64,000 nucleotides of DNA, from positions 1 to 64,000 of the forward strand of contig CAZPKC010000009.1 in assembly GCA_964587125.1 (NCBI GenBank). The letters run 5' to 3'. A program made the position numbers and the translations under genes. Below are positions 26,770 through 35,201 of the stretch, piece by piece (within the stretch, counting starts at the first letter, position 1; each line of letters starts with the position of its first letter). The notes under the pieces were generated by a model that searched no databases, was not told where the DNA came from, and saw nothing but the letters and a program-made list of their open reading frames with translations. Source of the stretch: CAIXLI01 sp964587125. Its GTDB lineage: Bacteria; Pseudomonadota; Alphaproteobacteria; UBA9219.

Positions 26770-27882
26770 ATGCGCGTTCTTCAGGTTTACCGGACTTATT
26801 TTCCCGATCCCCCCGGCGGATTGCAGGAGGCAATGCGGCAAATCGCCCTCGGCGCAAAAAAATTCGGTATCGAAACCCGTATTCTGGCGTTGTCGCCTAA
26901 CCCCAGTCCGAAAGAGATTCCTTTTCCGGAAGGAACCGTCGTTCGCGCGCGTTCCTTTGCGGCTCCGGCTTCATGCGATTTGGGCGGCCTTGGATCGTTC
27001 TCTTTGTTTAAGAAAGAGGCGGAACAGGCTGATATTATTCATTTTAATTTCCCGTGGCCTTTCGGGGATTTGCTGCGATTCGCCTTGCCGCCGGACAAGC
27101 CCACGCTTATCACCTATCATTCCGACATCGTCAGGCAAAAAGGACTTCGATTGCTCTACAAGCCTTTGATGAAACACACGCTGCGTTCCGCTGCCGCGAT
27201 CGTCGCGACTTCGCCGCAATACGCCAAAACAAGCCCCTTTCTGAAAAATCTGGATCGAAATAAACTTCATGTCATCCCCCTCGGGATTGCGGACAGGACC
27301 TCTGCCCCGCGCGATGAAACGATCCTTTCGCGCTTAGGCTTAAAGGAAGGCCGCTATATTCTGTCGGTCAGCGTTCTGCGCTACTACAAAGGACTTCACA
27401 CCTTTGTGAAGGCTGCGCCGCAAATTCCGTTTCCGATTCTGATTGCAGGCTCCGGGCCGGAGGAGAAAAATCTGCGCAATTTAGCGGCGCAAGTGGGGGC
27501 CAAAAACGTTCTTTTCGCCGGTCAGGTTTCCGAGCCGGAAAAATGGGCTTTGCTGGCGGGATGCCGCGCCTTGGCTTTTCCGTCGCATTTGCGCTCCGAA
27601 GCTTTCGGCCTGTCGCTTGTCGAGGCCTTGATGTTCAAGCGTCCCGTTGTCAGTTGCGCGATCGGAACGGGAACGTCTTTTGTCAACGAAAACGGCGTGA
27701 CTGGAATCGAAATCGCGCCTGAAAATTCCGAAGCTCTGGCCGAAGCATTGAAAAATCTTTGTCGAGATGACTCTTTGGCCTCGCGCATGGGAGAAGCTGG
27801 GCGTCTGCGCTATGAGCGCCTTTTTTCCGGCGAAGCTGTCGGATGCGCCTACGCTGAACTCTATCGAAAGCTTGCGCGATGA
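26770..27882 (+). CDS. Glycosyltransferase family 4
   Basis: A 370-residue GT4 protein starting MRVLQVYRTYFPDPPGGLQEAM. The donor-binding half includes YILSVSVLRYYKGLHTFVKA near residue 195 and FPSHLRSEAFGLSLVEALMFKRPVVS near residue 275, with the EX7E motif. The ATG at 26770 is one base after the upstream stop; a longer reading starting inside the upstream gene is not supported. It overlaps the next SDR gene by four bases (ATGA at 27879-27882). Confidence 0.86.
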   Translation: MRVLQVYRTYFPDPPGGLQEAMRQIALGAKKFGIETRILALSPNPSPKEIPFPEGTVVRARSFAAPASCDLGGLGSFSLFKKEAEQADIIHFNFPWPFGDLLRFALPPDKPTLITYHSDIVRQKGLRLLYKPLMKHTLRSAAAIVATSPQYAKTSPFLKNLDRNKLHVIPLGIADRTSAPRDETILSRLGLKEGRYILSVSVLRYYKGLHTFVKAAPQIPFPILIAGSGPEEKNLRNLAAQVGAKNVLFAGQVSEPEKWALLAGCRALAFPSHLRSEAFGLSLVEALMFKRPVVSCAIGTGTSFVNENGVTGIEIAPENSEALAEALKNLCRDDSLASRMGEAGRLRYERLFSGEAVGCAYAELYRKLAR

Positions 27883-28808
27883 AAATATTGGTCACGGGCG
27901 CAACGGGATTTGTGGGAGTGCCTCTTATCGGGGCTTTACGCCAAAAGGGTTATGATGTCGCCGCCAGCGGAATGGAAAAACAATCTATTTTTTCCCCAAA
28001 CATCGTCTATTTTCCGATGCCCAACATCGACGCTTCGTCGGATTGGTCGCAAGCGTTGCGTGGCGTCGATGCCGTGATTCACCTCGCCGCGCGCACGCAT
28101 ATCGCCAAAGAAAGAAAAGCGGATGTTCTCTCCTTATACCGCAAGATCAATGCAGACGGCACGCGGCAATTGGCGAAACAAGCTGCGGCGGCTGGCGTCA
28201 AACGCTTTATTTTTCTGAGCTCGATCAAGGTGAACGGCGAAGGCCGCGCGAGGCCTTACGTCGAAACCGACGCGCCCGATCCCAAAGACGCGTACGGCCA
28301 AACGAAATATGAGGCGGAAAATATCTTGCGCAAAATTTCGGCGCAAGGAATGAACGTCATTATTCTGCGCCCGCCTCTTTTGTACGGCAAAAACGCGAAA
28401 GGCAATTTCCGCAATTTGGCGCAAGCCGTTTCGACGGGCATTCCCTTGCCTCTTGCAAACATCGCCAACCGCAGAAGCCTTCTTTATCTCGGCAATCTGA
28501 TCGACGTTATCCTGCTTTGCCTTGAGAAAAATTTGGAAGGAACGCATCTTTTTCTGGTCAGCGACGGGGAAGATTTATCAACCACCGATCTCGCGCGCGC
28601 TATCGCTAAAACTCTGGGCAAACCGGCGCGTTTTTTTCCCGTCCCTGCCTTTGTCCTGCGTCTTTTGGCTCGTCTGATGGGGCGCGCGGACGCTGCAGAT
28701 AGAATTTTAGGAGATTTGACTATCGATTCATCGCTTGTTCGCCAAGTTCTTGGCTGGACGCCGAAAGCTACCGTCCAACAAGGCATGCGCGATACTTTCT
28801 CGTTTTAA
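27879..28808 (+). CDS. NAD-dependent epimerase/dehydratase (extended SDR)
   Basis: A 309-residue nucleotide-sugar SDR. The N-terminus MKILVTGATGFVGVPL is the NAD site; YGQTKYEAE near residue 145 holds the catalytic Tyr and Lys. HLAARTHIAKE and LRPPLLYGKNAKGNF are typical of UDP-glucose 4-epimerase-like or quinovosamine-type 4-ketoreductase members. The latter often cooperate with WecA/WbpL-like transferases such as the one at 11558-12574. The exact substrate is not resolved. Confidence 0.82.
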   Translation: MKILVTGATGFVGVPLIGALRQKGYDVAASGMEKQSIFSPNIVYFPMPNIDASSDWSQALRGVDAVIHLAARTHIAKERKADVLSLYRKINADGTRQLAKQAAAAGVKRFIFLSSIKVNGEGRARPYVETDAPDPKDAYGQTKYEAENILRKISAQGMNVIILRPPLLYGKNAKGNFRNLAQAVSTGIPLPLANIANRRSLLYLGNLIDVILLCLEKNLEGTHLFLVSDGEDLSTTDLARAIAKTLGKPARFFPVPAFVLRLLARLMGRADAADRILGDLTIDSSLVRQVLGWTPKATVQQGMRDTFSF

Positions 28809-28864
28809 GTTGATAAATCCTCATATTTTTCTTACCACCGTTGCTGTCTTTCCTCTTATTCGGA

Positions 28865-30079
28865 ATGGAACCTATGGCTTGTCGCGTATGTGATTCAAAA
28901 AATCTGGAAATGGTTATCGATCTTGGCGAGCAGCCTTGGTGCAACAATTTTCTCAAGAAAGAGGAAATCGGCAAGGAGCCGTTTTATCCCCTTCGCGTCG
29001 TCTATTGCCGCGATTGCGGCACGTCGCAGCTCGACTTCACGGTCAAGAAAGAGATCATGTTCGGCGACCATACCTATCTCTCGGGCGTGACCAAATCTCT
29101 TTCGGAGCATTTCCGCGTTATCGCGGACGAAGTCGACGCGCGGTTTTTTAAAGGAGTCGCGCATAAATCGGTTCTCGATATCGGCTCCAACGACGGCACG
29201 CAGCTTAAGCACTATCAGGCGTTGGGATATGAGGTTCTGGGCGTGGAATCCTCCAAAACGACCGCAAAAATCGCCAACGACGCGGGGGTTCCGACTTTAA
29301 ACGCGTTCTTCAATCAAAGCGTCATGAAGGACATTAGCAAATCCTTCGATGTTTTCAACGCCGCCGGAATTTTCTTCCATCTCGAAGAGCTGCATTCCGT
29401 CTGCGAAGCCATTCGCGAAGGTCTCAAGAAAGACGGCGTGTTCGTCGTTCAATTCCTCTACATGAAAAGCATCATGGAAAATCTGGCCTTCGACCAGATT
29501 TATCACGAGCATCTTCTTTATTACACGCTTCAAACGATCGAAACCCTCTTGGGCCGCCACGGCCTGCAAATGTTTGACGCTTATCTCGCCCCCATCCACG
29601 GAGGCTCGGTCGTCGGCTTTATCGGGCACAAGGGAAAGCGGCCCGCGACGGACCGGCTAAAGCAAATGCGCCGAGAAGAAAAGAATTCCGGCTGCAACAC
29701 CATTGAAGCTTATTTCGACTTCGACCGCCGGATCAAAAAAATGAAGGAGGAAAACCTCGCCTATCTTCGCAAGGCCAAATCCTCCGGAAAGCGCATCTAT
29801 GGCTTCGGCGCTCCCGTCAAAGGCAATACGATGCTGAATTATTTCGGCGTAGGCCCTGATCTGATCGAATGCCTCGTCGAAAAGAACACTCTGCGGCGCG
29901 GGTTATTTTCGCCTGGAATGCATATTCCGGTCGTCATCGAGAATGAAATCACAAACCTTCCCGACATCTATTACGTTCTCGCGTGGAATTTCAAAAAGGA
30001 AATTCTGGCGAACAACCATGCGCTCATCAAGCAGGGCATAGAGTTTTTCTTCCCCGTCAATCCGAAAGTCAGCGCATGA
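28865..30079 (+). CDS. Sugar C-methyltransferase-like protein (NovU/TylC3 type)
   Basis: Three-part methyltransferase of about 404 residues. The N-terminal zinc site contains CRVCDSKN and a second pair in YCRDCGTSQ. The SAM-binding core is VLDIGSNDGTQLKHYQ. The C-terminal domain has YGFGAPVKGNTMLNYF. This architecture is that of C-3 methyltransferases acting on NDP-4-keto-deoxysugars, which create branched sugars, and related enzymes without a known substrate. The start could be the ATG at 28865 or 28874; a TTG at 28841 is unlikely. It overlaps the next gene in an ATGA. Confidence 0.83.
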   Translation: MEPMACRVCDSKNLEMVIDLGEQPWCNNFLKKEEIGKEPFYPLRVVYCRDCGTSQLDFTVKKEIMFGDHTYLSGVTKSLSEHFRVIADEVDARFFKGVAHKSVLDIGSNDGTQLKHYQALGYEVLGVESSKTTAKIANDAGVPTLNAFFNQSVMKDISKSFDVFNAAGIFFHLEELHSVCEAIREGLKKDGVFVVQFLYMKSIMENLAFDQIYHEHLLYYTLQTIETLLGRHGLQMFDAYLAPIHGGSVVGFIGHKGKRPATDRLKQMRREEKNSGCNTIEAYFDFDRRIKKMKEENLAYLRKAKSSGKRIYGFGAPVKGNTMLNYFGVGPDLIECLVEKNTLRRGLFSPGMHIPVVIENEITNLPDIYYVLAWNFKKEILANNHALIKQGIEFFFPVNPKVSA

Positions 30080-30987
30080 GAATTCTCGTCACGGGAAGCT
30101 CCGGATTTCTTGGCACGGCCCTCTGCCCGAGGCTGGAGAAGGACGCGCACGATTTAACGAAATTGACTTCGCGTACCTGCGACTTGCGCAAAGCCGACAG
30201 CCTCGACGCCTTAGGAGACGCAAAATACGATCAGATCATTCATCTTGCGGCGTGGACCCAAGCGGGCGATTTTTGTCTGACCCACGCTGGCGAGCAATGG
30301 ATTATCAACCAGCAGATCAACACGAATGTGCTTGCGTGGTGGGCGGCAAAGCAACCCAAAGCCAAGCTTGTTTTCATGGGAACCAGCTGCGCCTACGCGC
30401 CCGATGCCCTCCTGATCGAATCCAACTTTATGAACGGCGAGCCTATCGATAGCCTCTATACCTATGCGATGACGAAAAGGATGCTGTATCAAGGAGCGCG
30501 GGCCCTCCATAAGCAATTCGGGTTATGTTATCTCTGCGTCGTTCCGTCGACGCTTTACGGCCCCGGCTATCATACCGATGGGCGGCAGCTGCATTTTATC
30601 TTCGATCTGATCCGCAAGATTATCCGCGGCAAGGAATTCAATGAGCCCGTCGTTCTGTGGGGCGACGGCGCCCAAAAGCGCGAAATCGTCTATACCGACG
30701 ATTTCATAAACATCCTTTTGAAACTGAACGGCCGCTACAAGAATGATATTTTCAACATCGGCGCGAGCGAAGAACATACGATCCGTGAATTTGCCGAAAC
30801 GATATGCAAAATCGTGGGTTACGATCCGGCGAAAATCGCTTATGACACGAGCCGGTACGTCGGGGCAAAATCGAAAATCCTCGACACGAAAAAGACGAAA
30901 GAAGCCCTTGGAAGCTACCCCCTCACCCCGCTGCATGAAGGCTTGCAAAAAACCATTGAATGGTTTTATTCGGCCAAGGCGTTTTAA
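30076..30987 (+). CDS. SDR, GDP-L-fucose synthase-like
   Basis: A 303-residue extended SDR starting MRILVTGSSGFLGTALC, with the active-site YAMTKRM and the preceding GTSCAYAP. VPSTLYGPGYHTDGRQLHFI and REIVYTDDFI resemble GDP-L-fucose synthase and related 3,5-epimerase/4-reductases. Directly after the C-methyltransferase gene, with which it overlaps, so it may reduce the methylated 4-keto sugar. An ORF start 93 bases upstream overlaps the methyltransferase and is rejected. Confidence 0.8.
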   Translation: MRILVTGSSGFLGTALCPRLEKDAHDLTKLTSRTCDLRKADSLDALGDAKYDQIIHLAAWTQAGDFCLTHAGEQWIINQQINTNVLAWWAAKQPKAKLVFMGTSCAYAPDALLIESNFMNGEPIDSLYTYAMTKRMLYQGARALHKQFGLCYLCVVPSTLYGPGYHTDGRQLHFIFDLIRKIIRGKEFNEPVVLWGDGAQKREIVYTDDFINILLKLNGRYKNDIFNIGASEEHTIREFAETICKIVGYDPAKIAYDTSRYVGAKSKILDTKKTKEALGSYPLTPLHEGLQKTIEWFYSAKAF

Positions 30988-31094
30988 CGCCTTTCAATAC
31001 CCCGCTTTTCCAAAACTTTTTTCGTTTCTTGACGTTTTTTTCATGATATATCCTTTTTGTGTCGTTTTTCCCCTGAAAGTTCCGTCGGTTTTCT

Positions 31095-31898
31095 ATGGAA
31101 GAGATTGCCCGTCAAACGCGTTTGAACATCGTTAAAGCCGCCAGAAGCGTGGGGAGCGTGCATTTTGGCGGATGTTTTTCGGTAACCGAGATATTGGCTG
31201 CCTATTACAGCCCCGTCATCAATAAAGAGATGACCTTTGCGCAATTTATCAAAAACAACACGCTGGTTCTCAGCAAGGGACATTGTGGGCTTGCCGTTTA
31301 TGCGTTGCTTAACGCCATCGGCGCGGTATCGAATAAACAAATGGCGGCTTACTGCAAAGACGATGGCGCGTTTATGGGACACATCAGGCGGAATGCTGCA
31401 CTTGGCATCGGCTGGTCGACCGGCTCGCTTGGCCACGGACTTTCGATCAGTCTCGGGCTTTCCGGCGCTTTAAAATATGCCGGAAAAACAGGACGCGTGA
31501 CGTGCGTGCTTGGCGACGGCGAAATGAACGAGGGCTCGAATTGGGAAGCCTTGCTGCATTTGAGCCATGACGATAGTTTTCCATTAACCATCGTTCTGGA
31601 TAACAACAAATTTTGCTCGCTCGGCGCCACTCAGGACATCCGGCCGCTTGAGCCGATTCAGGCAAAAATCAGCGATTTCGGAATCCCTTGCGTTTCGGTG
31701 GACGGGCACGATGTGCAAGCGCTGCGTCGTGCAATGGATGAAGGCGAACGCGCCAATCGGACGTTATTTATCAATGCGAATACCCTAAAAGGCAAAGGAA
31801 TCAGCTTTACCGAAGGGGTTTCGGCGTGGCATGCCAAACGCCCCTCCGAAGAGGAACTTCAGCGCATGGAAACGGAACTGTCGGCAGGAACATCGTGA
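31095..31898 (+). CDS. Transketolase, N-terminal (ThDP-binding) subunit
   Basis: A 267-residue protein equal to the ThDP pyrophosphate-binding half of transketolase. The metal/ThDP motif is GDGEMNEGSNWEALLHLS closing with LDNN. The upstream SKGHCGLAVYALL and GSLGHGLSISLGLSGAL are characteristic. The C-terminal half is encoded by the next gene, which starts in a GTGA overlap, so the active enzyme should be a hetero-oligomer. It transfers a two-carbon ketol unit between sugar phosphates. Within this cassette it could supply a ketose phosphate to the SIS isomerase just downstream. Confidence 0.9.
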   Translation: MEEIARQTRLNIVKAARSVGSVHFGGCFSVTEILAAYYSPVINKEMTFAQFIKNNTLVLSKGHCGLAVYALLNAIGAVSNKQMAAYCKDDGAFMGHIRRNAALGIGWSTGSLGHGLSISLGLSGALKYAGKTGRVTCVLGDGEMNEGSNWEALLHLSHDDSFPLTIVLDNNKFCSLGATQDIRPLEPIQAKISDFGIPCVSVDGHDVQALRRAMDEGERANRTLFINANTLKGKGISFTEGVSAWHAKRPSEEELQRMETELSAGTS

Positions 31899-32815
31899 GA
31901 ATAGCACTCGGGGCCACACTCGTAAATTGTTTCCGGAAAAACCGAAACCATCATTTGTTTTGCGGCGATATCGGGTACGGCATATTCGACGGCCTTTGCG
32001 CCGCAGTACCGGACCAGTTCCATAACTTCGGCATCAGCGAACAGCACATGGTGTCCTATGCGGCGGCGTTTTCATCGGCGCTTAAGGCCACCAGTATGGT
32101 TTATACCATCAATCCGTTTCTTACCTCGCGGGTGCACGACCAATTGCGCGTGGATGTGGCTTACGCCAACTCGCCGCTCATCGTTTGCAGCGTCGGCGGA
32201 GGTTTCGCCTACGATACGCTCGGTTTTTCGCACTTCGGCATCGAGGATTTGGCGCTTTTGAATGTCCTGCCGAATTTTCACGTTTACACGCCAAGCGACG
32301 CAAGCGACGTCATCGACATTACCACCGCATTATTTGCGAACGATGTTTTGCCCGCTCCGTGTTATCTGCGCTTGCAGAAAGGCGGGGAGAGAAAATTATC
32401 GGCCGATTTCCCGGACTTTACGCATCATGGCAGTTTTAAACGCTGGGCCGGAACCGACGTTGAAATCATTACCCACGGCGCGATTACCGAGGAAGCGCTC
32501 GAAGCGAGAAAGACCTTAAAAGGACGCGTTTCCGTGGCCGTCCGCGCGGTTCTGGATTGGCATCGTTATCTTTCCGAAGATACAATGCCGACGCTGGAGA
32601 GAGTCGTCTTTCTGGAGGAAAACCGCCAAGTCGGGTCGCTGGCGAACGAAGTCATCAGCGCCGCGATAAAACGCTCGCAAAAGCTGCCGAAGATAAATAT
32701 CAAGTGTATCACGCAGGCGGAATTCGAAACCACGGTGCTGCGCCCTTCGGCGCTTAAGATGAATGGGCTGGACGCAAAATCGATCGAGCAAACCGTCAAG
32801 GAGATGTGCGGATGA
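31895..32815 (+). CDS. Transketolase, C-terminal (pyrimidine-binding) subunit
   Basis: A 306-residue partner of the preceding gene. It has the pyrimidine-binding domain with the catalytic Glu in FGISEQHMVSYAAAFSSAL and the C-terminal transketolase domain (VFLEENRQVGSLANEV). The real start is the GTG at 31895, which overlaps the upstream TGA and has AGGA six bases before it; an upstream ATG in the same frame lies inside the partner gene. It overlaps the SIS gene by four bases, tying the three into one unit. Confidence 0.88.
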   Translation: MRIALGATLVNCFRKNRNHHLFCGDIGYGIFDGLCAAVPDQFHNFGISEQHMVSYAAAFSSALKATSMVYTINPFLTSRVHDQLRVDVAYANSPLIVCSVGGGFAYDTLGFSHFGIEDLALLNVLPNFHVYTPSDASDVIDITTALFANDVLPAPCYLRLQKGGERKLSADFPDFTHHGSFKRWAGTDVEIITHGAITEEALEARKTLKGRVSVAVRAVLDWHRYLSEDTMPTLERVVFLEENRQVGSLANEVISAAIKRSQKLPKINIKCITQAEFETTVLRPSALKMNGLDAKSIEQTVKEMCG

Positions 32816-33375
32816 CGACGAAAAGCATGAAAAAATATTTGGATTCATGGAAATCCATCGACCTCCAGAAGGCTTTGCTGGTTTGGGGCGGATTGCTCAA
32901 AAAAGCGATGCAAGACGCAAAAAGCAAGGGCGGAGTCGTGTACATTTGCGGCAACGGCGGCAGCGCGGCTAATGCCGTGCATATTGCGAACGATTTTATT
33001 TATGGCAGCGGCGATCCACGTCGCCGCTTCGATATCGAAGCCCTGCCCGCGAATAATTCCGTGCTCACTTGCCTCGCAAATGACCTGGGTTATGACAAGA
33101 TTTTTTCCTACCAAATCGAAAACAAGGCAAAGCCCAACGATCTGCTCATCGTGCTTAGCGGCAGCGGCAATTCGCCCAATATCATCAAGGCTCTGGAGGC
33201 CGGAAAAGCGAAAGGCGTCACGACGCTCGGCATGCTTGGATATGACGGAGGCAAGGCAAAAGGCATGGTGGATATTCTCCTTCATGCCGAGGTGAACGAC
33301 ATGCAAGTGGCGGAAGATTTACAGATTATGATCGCCCATGCCGCCGTGCGCATGATGGACGAAGACGCCGAATAA
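32812..33375 (+). CDS. SIS-domain sugar-phosphate isomerase (second GmhA-like)
   Basis: A 187-residue SIS protein with YICGNGGSAANAVHIANDFIYG near residue 44 and VLSGSGNSPNIIKALEAGKAKG near residue 105. It is homologous to GmhA but differs from the copy at 23731-24294, for example in DPRRRFDIEALPANNSVLTCLANDLGY. Gene overlap with the split transketolase suggests that it isomerises the ketose phosphate made by that enzyme. The substrate may be sedoheptulose 7-phosphate or another seven- or eight-carbon ketose phosphate. Confidence 0.85.
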   Translation: MTTKSMKKYLDSWKSIDLQKALLVWGGLLKKAMQDAKSKGGVVYICGNGGSAANAVHIANDFIYGSGDPRRRFDIEALPANNSVLTCLANDLGYDKIFSYQIENKAKPNDLLIVLSGSGNSPNIIKALEAGKAKGVTTLGMLGYDGGKAKGMVDILLHAEVNDMQVAEDLQIMIAHAAVRMMDEDAE

Positions 33376-33399
33376 CTCCCCTAAGGGAAGGATGAGTTT

Positions 33400-34515
33400 A
33401 TGACAAAAAAAGTCGCCATTATCGGCGCAGGAACGGCGGGTTGCGCGGCGGCCCATCAGTTCCGGCGGCTTGGCGGGTGGGAGATCGAAGTCTTTGAAGC
33501 CGGCGGCCAGATGGGAGCCGGGGTGCGCACGCACTTCAAAGGCGGACATCCTTTCACCTTCGGTCCGCGTCACTTTCTGACGAAGAACCAAAAAGTATTC
33601 GATTACCTGGATTCGATTATACCGCTCCGGAGACTCAAGCATCGTTTTTTGACTTATCTGGAGGAAGAAGCGGATTTCTTCAATTACCCCATCAATGCGG
33701 GCGATATTCCGCGGATGAAGCGCGGCAAGGAAATTCAGGCGCAGCTCGACGCCGTCGAAGGCGCTGAAATCTCCGAGCCGAGAAATTTCGAGGAGTATTG
33801 GATTTCAAAGATCGGAACGATTCTCTATTCGAAATTTATCGACGTTTATTCAAAAAAAATGTGGCAGTTGGACGACAACAAGCAGATCGACACCTTCAAC
33901 TGGTCGCCCAAAGGAACGCCTATAAAAAAAGACTCGTCGCACGCATGGAGCGAGGCTATTTCAGCCTATCCTATCGCCTTAAACGGCTATAATGACTTCT
34001 TCGATAAGGTTCTCGATTTTGCGACCGTTCGTTTTCATTGTCCGATCGACGAAATTCGCCCACAGACCTGCGAAGTCGTCAACAAGGGCGCGGCGAAGAA
34101 ATACGATAAAATCGTCAACACGGTCGCCCTGAATGACGTGATAAAAGAAGATTTGGGCGCATTGCCATTCGTGGGACGCGATCTGACCACGGTGATTTTG
34201 CCGATCGAGCAGGCCTTTCCGGAAGACGTGTTTTTCCTGTATTATGCGAACGCCGAACCGTATACGCGCATCGTTGAATACAAAAAACTTTCCGGCTATC
34301 AAGCTTCAACCACTTTACTTGGGATCGAAACGCCTTCAAATCATGGCAAACACTATCCGCTTCCGATCAAGAAATTTCGCGCCCTTCACGAGGAATACGC
34401 CAAACGCTTGGGTTCAAACGTGTATTCCATAGGCCGGGCTGGCAAATACGACTATCAGGTCGATATCGACGATTGCATTGAGCAGGCTCTTTCGATCTAT
34501 GAGGAACTGAAATGA
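33400..34515 (+). CDS. UDP-galactopyranose mutase-like flavoenzyme
   Basis: A 371-residue FAD protein of the UGM (Glf) family, which interconverts pyranose and furanose forms of nucleotide sugars. The N-terminal IIGAGTAGCAAA binds FAD, and the block NFEEYWISKIGTILYSKFIDVYSKKMW aligns with the UGM EEWAISKVGRELYEKF-type region. Several active-site positions differ from canonical UGM: GPRHFLT at residues 55-61 replaces the GPHIFHT loop, KMWQ replaces KQWG, and the ARIPVR arginine region reads NWSPKG. This argues for a different substrate, perhaps a heptose. Confidence 0.8.
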   Translation: MTKKVAIIGAGTAGCAAAHQFRRLGGWEIEVFEAGGQMGAGVRTHFKGGHPFTFGPRHFLTKNQKVFDYLDSIIPLRRLKHRFLTYLEEEADFFNYPINAGDIPRMKRGKEIQAQLDAVEGAEISEPRNFEEYWISKIGTILYSKFIDVYSKKMWQLDDNKQIDTFNWSPKGTPIKKDSSHAWSEAISAYPIALNGYNDFFDKVLDFATVRFHCPIDEIRPQTCEVVNKGAAKKYDKIVNTVALNDVIKEDLGALPFVGRDLTTVILPIEQAFPEDVFFLYYANAEPYTRIVEYKKLSGYQASTTLLGIETPSNHGKHYPLPIKKFRALHEEYAKRLGSNVYSIGRAGKYDYQVDIDDCIEQALSIYEELK

Positions 34516-35171
34516 TCAATACGTTTTTAATGCGCAAGTACCCGAAGACGGCGCGCGCGGAGATTACCTCGCAGCGCGTGAAAGTGACGCAAGGTGACCG
34601 CGAGAAAGCCCGGCGTTTCGACAAGACCTATTTCGACACGGACAGGCGTTTTGGATACGGCGGCTACCACTATAACCCCAAATTTTTTACCGAAGTCGTC
34701 AAAGACTTCATTTATTATTATGACCTGAAGCCCGGCGCAAAAATTTTGGACGTCGGTTGCGGCAAGGGTTTTATGTTGCATGATTTTAAGCAAGTCCTGC
34801 CCTCGCTTGAAGTCGCCGGCATCGATATTTCGGATTACGCGCTCTCGAACGCAATGCCGGACGTCGCGCCTTTTCTCCAAAAAGCCTGCTGCTCCAAATT
34901 GCCGTTCGCCGACAAAAGCTTCGATCTGGTAATTGCGATCTCATCGATACACAATCTCGATCTTGAGGGCGTGCGCCAATCGCTCAAGGAAATAATCCGC
35001 GTATCGAAGGGAAACATGTTCGTCAAGGTGAACGGTTATAAAAACCTGAAAGAACGCGAAGCTCTTGAGGGCTGGAATCTCGTGGCTAAAACCATTCTGC
35101 GCGAATCCGAATGGGAAGAGCTTTTCGCGGAGATCGGCTACGAAGGCGATTATGATTTTTTCAAAACCTGA
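34512..35171 (+). CDS. Class I SAM-dependent methyltransferase
   Basis: A 219-residue methyltransferase. Motif I is ILDVGCGKGFMLHDF near residue 78; the acidic motif II is VAGIDISDYAL; LPFADKSFDLVIAISSIHNL is the usual methyltransf_11 post-motif. It overlaps the UGM-like gene in an ATGA, so it belongs to the same cassette and probably decorates the same sugar or its precursor. O- or N-methylation cannot be told apart. Confidence 0.82.
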   Translation: MINTFLMRKYPKTARAEITSQRVKVTQGDREKARRFDKTYFDTDRRFGYGGYHYNPKFFTEVVKDFIYYYDLKPGAKILDVGCGKGFMLHDFKQVLPSLEVAGIDISDYALSNAMPDVAPFLQKACCSKLPFADKSFDLVIAISSIHNLDLEGVRQSLKEIIRVSKGNMFVKVNGYKNLKEREALEGWNLVAKTILRESEWEELFAEIGYEGDYDFFKT

Positions 35172-35201
35172 TACATTCGGACGCATGAGAGGAAAGACGC
35201 G

